DNA of 64,000 nt. It comes from Arma custos (lineage: Eukaryota; Arthropoda; Insecta; Hemiptera; Pentatomidae). The stretch lies in assembly GCA_037127475.1 (NCBI GenBank), contig CM073759.1:171803202-171867201 (forward strand), written 5' to 3'. Positions 32,545 through 40,968 of this stretch are shown in pieces. How positions within the stretch are numbered: the first letter of the stretch is position 1; the number at the start of each line of letters is the position of its first letter. Made by a program: the position numbers and the translations under genes. The notes beneath the pieces were generated by a model, which ran no database searches, was not told where the DNA came from, and saw only the letters and a program-made list of their open reading frames with translations.

Positions 32545-33600
32545 TTCGTAGCACTTGATTTTTTTTCATTTAACAGAGATCCATCTGAGTCTTTACAAAC
32601 TGAGATTCGATGCTTGAACGGCTTTCGATCGTTGTTCACTATTTCATAAAATTTTCGGCATTCATTGATGCTCCTTAATCTTTCTATTTCTTCTAGCTCT
32701 CTGTTTTCCCAGTTTCTTTTTTGCGTCGATGGATATACTTTTCTTCTCTACGGCGCTGGCGATAAATTTCAGCTGATGCTCGGGTACATTTCTTCTGAAG
32801 CATGAGTGTGTAGGCGTTGTTCTTTTGTATAGTAGCCTGGCTGCATTCCTCGTCAAACCATGGCGACCTATTCTGTACTTGGCTGGGGCTAATTACTTCT
32901 TCTGCTGCATCACGGATGATATTTTCAATGTTTGACCACATTTCATCGACATCCTGATCTTCTGTAGATGGCACCTTAAAGAACTTTTCGTTAATTTTAT
33001 TTACGTATTCTTGGGAAACTTCGGGTTCTTTAAGTTTTTGTAAGTTGAACTTTTTACATCTTTGCCCACGCCTTGTTTTCAAAATTGAGATCCTAGCTCT
33101 AACTTTAGCCAGAGTTAGAAAGTGGTCCGACTCCACATTAGCTCCGCGAAACGTTCTGACATTCAGAAGATTCGATCTATATCTAGCACTTCTAAGAAAG
33201 TGGTCAATCTGGTTGACTGTATTTCCATCAGGGGAAGTCCAGGTACTAATAGACTGCTGCCAACTACAAGGTTGTGTGATGCACAAAAATTAATCAGTCT
33301 ACGTCCATTGTCGTTACAGACATCATGCAGACTATGTTTACCAATAGTCGGGTAGTATATTGCTTCCTTACCAATCTTCGCATTGAAATCGCCTGCGATT
33401 ATTATTACGTCTGAAGAAGGATAACCCTTAATAGTTCTTTCTAGCAGGTCATAATATTCTTCCTTCGATTGCTCATCTGAAGTATTGTATTGTATTAATT
33501 TCTGGATGAGGAACTGAGAGAAAATCCTGTCGAATGCTTTTTCTATGTCAATGAGGATCATGCCTGTATGCTTTCGTATGTTGAAATTTTTAGTAACTAT
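32545..33600 (-). pseudogene. Non-LTR endonuclease fragment joined to an RT motif-A fragment
   Basis: Minus-strand frames carry TGMILIDIEKAFDRIFS (RT motif A, Jockey-like). Directly after come IIAGDFNAKIGKEA, CNDNGRRLINFCASHNLVVG and TWTSPDGNTVNQIDHFL, with a final RVRARIS-like block, all from the apurinic-type endonuclease of another non-LTR family. Natural order is endonuclease before RT, so two elements were joined. It separates two copies of the interspersed repeat (31.9-32.4 and 33.6 kb). Confidence 0.75.
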
Positions 33601-33609
33601 GTCGACCAA

Positions 33610-35598
33610 TTGACCGCACATCCAACATTTCAGATTTCTAACTTCAAAACTGGCGGATTCTATAAAACCTTTGAACACCGGTTATATTAAAGGTAAAACC
33701 CTTGGGGTGGAGTTAGCCAAATTTCTTTCTTAAACTATACAAAGAACCTATCTACAAATTTCAAGATGCTAAGTTCCTGATTTGCCTTTAATTATGTACT
33801 ATAACGGGGGGGAGGGGGAGCACATGCCACCGTGCCTCCACATAAATCTGCCCTTGTTGCAACCTGATCATGTATAATCTATTTTACTCAATAAATTTCA
33901 TCCAAATCCGTTCAGTAGTTTTTGCGTGAATGAGTAACAAACATAAATACAAACATTCGCATTTACAATAGTAGTATGTTCTTTCTGTTATTTTAACAAT
34001 CATGATCATGTGATTTGCATTTAATTATGTACTACTAGCTTTTGCCCGCGGCTTCGCTCGCATAGAATTTGGACTACCGCATAAAGTTTCTTGACAGTGC
34101 TTTTTAACAATAATTTAAAATAATAAATAATTTAATTATTGAAATAATTTATTTTTTTTCACTATAGGTTACTCGTACAAAATTTCAGATGTCTAACTTC
34201 AAAACTGACGGACTCCATACAACCTTTGAACCCTTATTATATTAAAGAAGAAACCCTTGGGGTGGAATTATCCAAACTTCTTTCTTAAATCATACAAAGG
34301 ACCTATCTTCAAATTTCAAAATGCTAAGTTCCTGATTTGCCTTTAAATATGTACTATAATGGATTCTCCACAGAACACGTGCCCCCGTGCCCCCCTCTAA
34401 ATACACCCTTGCCGTAGCCTATGTGTTATTCTGATGTGTAACCTATATTACTGTAAAGTTTCATCCAAATCCGTTCAGTAGTTTTTGCGTGAAAGAGAGA
34501 CAAACATACAAACTTTCACATTTATAATATTAGTAAGATTAGTAGGATATCAAAACAAATAGTTTCACTCTTGTTCTTTCTGATATTTTAACAACTATGA
34601 TCATGTTATTTTCCTTTAATTATGTACTATAATGGATTCTTCACAGTTCCAATAAAACTGTCGGGGGGGGGGGAGAGGGGCACCAGTCCCCTGGCGCCCC
34701 CCTAAATCCGCGCTTGCTATATAGCCCATGTGTTATTCTTATGTATAAAGTATATTACTGTAAAGTTTGATCCAAATCCGTTCAGTAGGTTTTTGCATGA
34801 AAGAGAGACAAACATACAAACTTTCACATTTATAATACTAGCTTTTGCCCGCGGCTTCGCTCGCATAGAATTTGGACTACCACATAAAGTTTCATGACAG
34901 TGCTTTTTAACAATAATTTAAAATAATAAATAATTTAATTATTTAAATAATTTAATTTTTTTCATTATAGGTTACTCGTACAAAATGTCAGATGTCTAAC
35001 TTCAAAACTGACGGATTCCATACAACCTTTGAACCCTTATTATATTAAGGGTGGAATTATCCAAATTTCTTTCTTAAATCATACAAAGGACCTATCTGCC
35101 ATTTCAAGATGCTAAATTCCTGATTTGCCTTTAATTATGTACTATAACGGATTCTCCACGGTACCCCTAAATCCGCGCTTGCTATAGCCCATGTGTTATT
35201 CTAATCTATAAACTATATTACTGTAAAGTTTCATCCAAATCCGTTCAGTAGTTTTTGCGTGAAAAAGAGACAAACATACAAACTTTCACATTTATAATAT
35301 TAGTAAGATTAGTAATATATCAAAACAAATAGTTTCAATCTTGTTCTTTCTGATATTTTAACAACTATGATCATGTTATTTTCCTTTAATTATGTACTAT
35401 AATGGATTCTCTACAGTACCTAGAAAACTGCCGGGACCACGTGCCCCCGTGCGCCCCTCTCTAAATCCGAGCTTGCTATAGCCTATGTGTTATTCTGATG
35501 TATAACCCTATATTACTGTCAAGTTTCATCCAAATCCGTCCAGTAGTTTTTGCGTGAAAGAGAGACAAACATTCACCTTTATAATATTAGTAAGATAG
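33610..35598 (+). repeat. Cluster of interspersed-repeat copies 2-6 (head-to-tail)
   Basis: Partial and full units: 33610-33976 (5'-truncated), 34034-34549 (full), 34604-34836 (truncated, G-run at 34662-34680), 34837-35314 (full), 35315-35596 (truncated). Full units start CTAGCTTTTGCCCGCGGCTT; all end around CATTTATAATATTAGTAAGA. Truncated units begin with the same ATATCAAAACAAATAGTTTC spacer, so the cluster grew by duplicating a composite unit rather than by independent insertions. Confidence 0.8.
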
Positions 35599-37754
35599 CA
35601 CTGGTCGACAAGGTTTTTTTCACAAGAGATCTGAATAGTGAATCTAGTGGCATTTTCCATCCTGAATTCAGATATGTAGTCAGAATTTTCCCATCAGGCA
35701 TAGTTTTTCTGTAAAAGCTACTTTTCAAAATATGATTTTAGCGTTTTCTTTGACCTGTCATAGGAACCGTTACCTCATATGTAGCTATTTTACTCAAGCT
35801 GTAATATTGAAATTATTTGCAATGTCATGCTGAAGCGCAATAAAACATGACTGTGCAGGTTCATGGTTGTTGTTTATACATGTTCAGACCTCTTTGGCAT
35901 TGTGACGTGTCAGTATTGAGCTGACTGTGAGATTGTTGAGTAGTTAAATATTTCCTTCCTTTCTGTTTAGAAGTGTATTGTGTATGTTGTGCATGTTGTA
36001 TTTCTGTGCTTTTTTTTTTCATCATGCCAAGAAATTGTGTAAATCATGCAGATAATTTCTGCTATATTTGTGGTGAGCTGACCTTCAAGTCTCAGAGGCG
36101 AAATTTGACCCCACTTGTAAAGAAGTGTTATAAACTTTACTTTGGCTGTCAAGTTGGTGATTTTGATAAGAGCTGGGCCCCAAATACATGCTGTGTTTCG
36201 TGTGTTAGACTGCTGACTGGGTGGAAAAATGGTACACATCATATGCCATTTGCAATTCCCATGATTTGGAGGGAACCGAAGGATCATTTAACTGACTGTT
36301 ATTTTTGTTTGACAAATATTAAAGGAATCACATCTAAAACAAAATATACAGTTAAGTATCCGAATTTGCAATCTGCAATGAGACCTGTCTTACACAGTGA
36401 AGAGTTCCCCGTACCAGTATATGCAGATACAACCTTAAGTGATAACTCTGGTTCTGACCTGACTGAAACTTCAAATGATTCAGATGAAAATAAAAATGAT
36501 CTTACATATCATAACATATCAGAACCATACTTTCCCAATCAGCAAGACCTTAGTGACTTGATTCGCGATTTAAATCTGTCTAAACAGCAAGCGGAAGTTT
36601 TAGCTTCCGGACTCAAAGGGTGGAATCTACTCCAAAAAGATGTAAGAATTAGTAGATATCGTAGCCGCCATAGTGTTTTCAAAGTATACTTCTCTGAAGA
36701 AAATGGTATTATGTTTTGTAATAATATTTGTTCAGTTATAGAAACTCTTGGGTTTCAACACCGGCCAGATGAGTGGCGATTGTTCATAGACTCCTCTAAA
36801 GTAAGTTTGAAGGCTGTGCTGCTACATATTGGCAATAAACTTCCATCAATACCGGTAGCGCATGCCGCTGATATGAAAGAGACATATGAAAATATGAAAC
36901 TAGTTTTAGAGAAAATACAATATGGAAAATATGAATGGAATATCTGTGGTGATTTAAAGGTCATTGCTTTATTGCATGGTTTGCAACTTGGGCTCACCAA
37001 ATTTTGCTGTTTTTTGTGCGAGTGGAACAGCAGAGATAAGAAGTCTCACTACGTTAGAAAGTCATGGCCAAAACGTGAATCTCTTATCCCTGGCCAGAAA
37101 AATGTGGCATGTGTCCCTTTAGTGAAGCCTGAAAAAATATTTTTACCTCCATTGCATATTAAGTTAGGAGTTATGAAAAATTTCGTCAAAGCTATGGATA
37201 AACTTTCTGATGGATTCTTGTACTTGAAATCGAAATTCCCCAAAGTCAGTGATGCTAAATTGAAAGAAGGAGTTTTTATAGGACCACAAATCCGATCATT
37301 AATGGCTGATGAACATTTCGAGGGACTGTTAAATCCACTGGACTCTCACTTGGACTTCTTCCCCGAAAACCTTGGAGCTGTCAGCGATGAACACGGTGAG
37401 CGTTTTCATCAGCAAATTTCTACGATAGAGAAGAGGTACCAAGGCAAGTGGAGTTCCAATATGCTAGCTGACTACTGTTGGACTAAAATGAGAGACGTTC
37501 CAGATGCAAAATATACCCGAAAATCACTATCTACCACTTTCTAGGTAAGTCAGAATCAGTAGTTATAATTTTGAGTTAGATAGCTAGTTACGGATTTTTT
37601 GGAATATTATAAAAAATTCAAATGAATATCACACAAAACTCCTGCCCGATGGGGAAAAACTGTAATTATATTTGAATTCAGCACGAAAAATACTTTCAGA
37701 ATCTGTTATTTTAATTCTTGTGAAAGAAAAAAAGTTAAATTTTGTCGACCAGTG
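35599..37754 (+). mobile_element. CMC-like (CACTA/Mirage/Chapaev-type) DNA transposon
   Basis: TIRs CACTGGTCGACAA at 35599 and TTTGTCGACCAGTG ending at 37754; the CACTG start fits the CMC group. The single long plus-strand ORF inside (36024-37544) has DDE-type features. 5' and 3' non-coding parts are about 425 and 210 bp. The target duplication is not clear; the right flank resumes mid-repeat (TAATGGATTCTCC), so some flank was lost or rearranged. It lies within the interspersed-repeat cluster. Confidence 0.7.
36024..37544 (+). CDS. DDE-type transposase (CMC-like), long intact ORF
   Basis: Start chosen at MPRNC (36024) rather than the Cys-rich leader from 35973. About 506 residues. The N-terminal Cys-rich region (residues ~2-60: NCVNH, CYICGE, CCVSCVRLL) and CYFCLTN are zinc-binding-like. 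Candidate acidic residues are D in LFIDSSKVSLKAV, D in NICGDLKVIALLHG followed by CCFLCEW, and E in SDEHGERFHQ. D, D-then-CxxC, H-x-x-E-x-x-H resembles CMC or Transib/RAG1-type transposases. I recognise the family as common in insect and other invertebrate genomes. The stretch between EGLLNP and LDSHLDFF looks shortened relative to my memory of relatives, so activity is doubtful. Confidence 0.7.
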   Translation: MPRNCVNHADNFCYICGELTFKSQRRNLTPLVKKCYKLYFGCQVGDFDKSWAPNTCCVSCVRLLTGWKNGTHHMPFAIPMIWREPKDHLTDCYFCLTNIKGITSKTKYTVKYPNLQSAMRPVLHSEEFPVPVYADTTLSDNSGSDLTETSNDSDENKNDLTYHNISEPYFPNQQDLSDLIRDLNLSKQQAEVLASGLKGWNLLQKDVRISRYRSRHSVFKVYFSEENGIMFCNNICSVIETLGFQHRPDEWRLFIDSSKVSLKAVLLHIGNKLPSIPVAHAADMKETYENMKLVLEKIQYGKYEWNICGDLKVIALLHGLQLGLTKFCCFLCEWNSRDKKSHYVRKSWPKRESLIPGQKNVACVPLVKPEKIFLPPLHIKLGVMKNFVKAMDKLSDGFLYLKSKFPKVSDAKLKEGVFIGPQIRSLMADEHFEGLLNPLDSHLDFFPENLGAVSDEHGERFHQQISTIEKRYQGKWSSNMLADYCWTKMRDVPDAKYTRKSLSTTF

Positions 37755-38611
37755 TAATGGATTCTCCACAGTACCTAAAAAACGTGGGGTGGGGCACGTG
37801 CTACCGTGCGCCCCCCCCCTAAATCCGCGCTTGTTATAGCCTATGTGTTATTCTGATGTATAACCTATATTACTGTAAAGTTTCATCCAAATCCGTTCAG
37901 TAGTTTTTAATATTAGTAAGATATGAAAGTTTGTATGATTGTCTCTCTTTCACGCAACAACAACTGAACGGATTTGGATGAAACTTTACAGTAATATAGG
38001 CTATACATCAGAGTAACACATAGGCTACAGCAAGCGCGGATTTATGGGGAGGGCACGGGGTTACGGGACCCCATGACAGTTTTATAGGTAGTGTTGAGAA
38101 TCCATTATAGTACATAATTAAAGGCAGATCACATGATCATAATTGTTAAAATACTAGAAATAACATGAGTGAAACTATTTGTTTTGATATCCTACTAATC
38201 TTACTAATCCTACTAATATTATAAATGCGAAAGTTTGTATGTTTGTCTCTCTTTCACGCAAAAACCACTGAACGGATTTGGATGAAACTTTACAGTAATA
38301 TAGGTTACACATCAGAATAACACATAGGCTACGGCAAGGGTGTATTTAGAGGGGGGCACGGGGGCACGTGTTCTGTGGAGAATCCATTATAGTACATATT
38401 TAAAGGCAAATCAGGAACTTAGCATTTTGAAATTTGAAGATAGGTTCTTTGTATAATTTAAGAAAGAAATTCGGATAATTCCACCTTCGATGGTTTCGCC
38501 TTTAATATAATAGGGGTTCAAAGATAATATGGAATCCATCAGTTTTGAAGTTAGACATCTGAAATTTTAGATGTACGAGTAATAAACGAGAAGCCACGGG
38601 CAAAAGCTAGT
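37755..38611. repeat. Interspersed-repeat copies 7 (plus) and 8-9 (inverted)
   Basis: 37755-37922 is a plus-strand truncated unit ending GTTCAGTAGTTTTTAATATT. From about 37923 the orientation flips, and 37923-38200 and 38203-38611 are minus-strand units, the last ending with GGGCAAAAGCTAGT (inverse of the unit start). The flip at about 37910-37930 forms a palindrome of roughly 60-70 bp around the tail motif. Confidence 0.75.
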
Positions 38612-38889
38612 ATGAATAAATGGAGATTTGAAAGAAATAAAAACTTCTATTTCAAAATCAATTAGATTAGATATTGGTCCAACAATTAATTTACTTAGGT
38701 GGCACATTATTCATTTAAAACATTTCAATATCCACATAATAGATCCGATCATTAGATCGTCCGAACTGGCTTCGCAGAAAAGATGTACCCAAGGGTCCCG
38801 AAGGAAAAGCTATTCCTAAAAAATAAGCTTGAACACTATTTTTCTAAAATTTGATTATTTGCATTAAAATAATTCCTGAAACAATTATT

Positions 38890-39717
38890 GGTACTTGTGT
38901 CTTAACGCAGCCCTTGTTACTTTTCCCTGCTTGTTCGCATGCGCGAGCAGTTACATTTCTAACAGCTGATTTGTTCTATGTTCCATCTTGCTTACTGTGT
39001 TTTGATTATTGCTGATTTATTGTTTCTTATTGTTTGTTATTTGTTGTTTATTGTTCGTCATTTGTTCTTTATTCTTTGTTATTGTTTGTTATAGACTTTA
39101 TTTTAGTTAGTTATTTAATTAGTGTAAAATGATGCGTATTTGGGATTTGCCTTCAACAGAAGAACAAGCTATACATTTTTTGCAGGAGCGTAATATTTTA
39201 CCAAAACAAAGAAAATGTAGCAATTCCCATCAAATGAAATTGTATTGTGGTGAAAGGATTTTTTGGAAATGAATCATATTTATGCGAGTTCGTATGGCGA
39301 CAGCATCTGTCAAAACAAAATACAGACTGTTTTGAATCTATATTGAAGTCTATTTCGACGCATTTTCCACCTAAATGCGATTAAATTTTTATTATTTCTA
39401 TTTTGTATTTGTTCATTCTTCTTTAATTAATTGTTCATCATATATTACATTTTTCAATTTTTTTTTTACATAATTTTTCATTACTTTTATTTCTTAATTC
39501 TTAATTGTTTGAAATTATTTTTTTGTACATAATTTTTCATTATTGCGATTTTTCATTACTTTTATTTCTTAATTGTTCATAATTTATAATTATTTTCCAT
39601 TTGTCAATAAATTCTTTTGATTTGTAATTGTTCATCATTTTTCAACCCCAATAAATAGAAGGTAACTGCTGGCGTTAAGACAGAAAGTAACCAGGGCTGC
39701 GTTAAGACACAAGTTCC
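38890..39717 (+). mobile_element. Merlin element, 828 bp, internally deleted, 8-bp TSD
   Basis: Exact duplication CAATTATT at 38882-38889 and 39718-39725. TIRs GGTACTTGTGTCTTAACGCA and TGCGTTAAGACACAAGTTCC match with one mismatch. The interior keeps both the N- and C-terminal ends of a Merlin transposase with the middle deleted, so the origin of this short element is clear. Confidence 0.9.
39129..39384 (+). pseudogene. Merlin transposase, N- and C-terminal ends fused by deletion
   Basis: From ATG 39129: LPSTEEQAIHFLQERNILP, then KCSNSHQMKLYCG and a stop, typical of the Merlin/ISXO2 N-terminal zinc-ribbon region. In another frame from about 39265 comes SYLCEFVWRQHLS and then ESILKSISTHFPP, the usual C-terminus. 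The DDE core between them is missing. Confidence 0.8.
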
Positions 39718-39725
39718 CAATTATT

Positions 39726-40948
39726 TAATGCTTACTACTATACATAGATTTATTAAAATTTATTTGACATGAAAATGAATTAAATTTGAAGCAATCTTGT
39801 AATAAAACAACTAACTTCTATAATATAGTATAGCTTATATACTACTCGGTACTTAATATTGTGTTTTTGCAAGGGTGATAATTAGTTTTCATTTTATTTT
39901 TTCTAAAGCGAATGTTGAAAATCTGAACCATACCTGACACTATTAGTTTGATGAATCGACGCTCTACTGTACTAGCAAATGTTTTAATAAAAATGTACAC
40001 GATAAAAAGAAAAACAACAGTAAAAATGAGAAGGCATGCTGTTTCACTGTGCATCACATTTCTATCGGTAAATTATTTTGAAAATATTTTTATTTTTTTC
40101 ATGCTTAAAAAAATAAAGGTAAAAAAGAGTAGCAGTTACAAACGTCATAAGCGGAGATGGGCCTTAGGATTTTTCGCCTTTAAACATCAACAAGTATGAA
40201 ATAGTGTTATGGTTCACATTTAGTTTTTTACAATATTGTTTATCAGTCAATTTAAATTTTGAAAATAGATTAAGTAATTATGAACAGAACATTTTAAAAA
40301 GTATAAAGTTTTACAGATCATCTCATCATCAAAAATCATTTCAAACATCATGTATTCTGGAGCCAATGTTTTTTTGGGGAGTGGAAATCATAGACTTGAA
40401 AGTAAAAATAAATAACCTCCTAATTTTATAATACATTAATACTATCTTTGGGCGGGCTAGCTGCACTTTGGCGCCAAAAGCCTGAGTCCCATTTAGAAGA
40501 AAATAAATAAAGATTTATTATTTATGATTTTTTAATAGTATACAATATAAATTAATATTAATACAAAATAGAAATTAATTTAATTTTGACTATATATTAA
40601 TTATGGTAAACTATTCTCAAATAATAAATACGTATATTATTTATGAATCATTATTATTCCAAACATCAACAAAAATTTGAACAATAATATTCATTGTTAT
40701 ACCAATTAATGTTTGTTCCATGTTAAATAAGCGACTACATATCTTTCTTCTCCGAAGTGTTTCCATTAGGTTGGTAGAAGTGATCAAACAAGTTTACTTT
40801 ATGACGGGTGGTATATGAAATTTACTATAGGTTCACATTGTTTTCGGTGAGAAATTGGACACATATATTTACTGGTAAATTTAACTTGAGCAGTTAATGT
40901 GTTAATTATACTTTTAATATCTGTTTGTTTGATCTTAATCAACTTTAA
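39726..40948. other. Intergenic / upstream region of the STAG-like gene
   Basis: AT-rich. Short frames at 39842-40431 overlap on both strands and have no domain. A GC-richer patch GGCGGGCTAGCTGCACTTTG at about 40451 is the only compositional feature, and it could lie near a start of transcription; that is speculation. Confidence 0.35.
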
Positions 40949-40964
40949 CTGTTTATTCCCCTAG
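40949..40964 (+). promoter_or_regulatory. Splice acceptor just before the STAG-like start codon
   Basis: ACTGTTTATTCCCCTAG| ends at 40964, four bases before ATG (AATC-ATGG). The pyrimidine tract and CAG/TAG end are good acceptor signals. It implies an upstream exon that is either untranslated or adds N-terminal residues. Confidence 0.55.
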
Positions 40965-40968
40965 AATC

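Noticed and set aside
31924..38611. CRISPR-like or satellite array
   Set aside because: Units are hundreds of bases long, irregular, in both orientations and interrupted; they are interspersed-repeat copies.
38628..38819. 63-codon plus-strand frame
   Set aside because: No domain, lies between the repeat cluster and the Merlin element.
39842..40431. Several small overlapping frames upstream of the STAG-like gene
   Set aside because: Overlap on both strands, AT-driven, no motif; could not be linked to the gene as an upstream exon.
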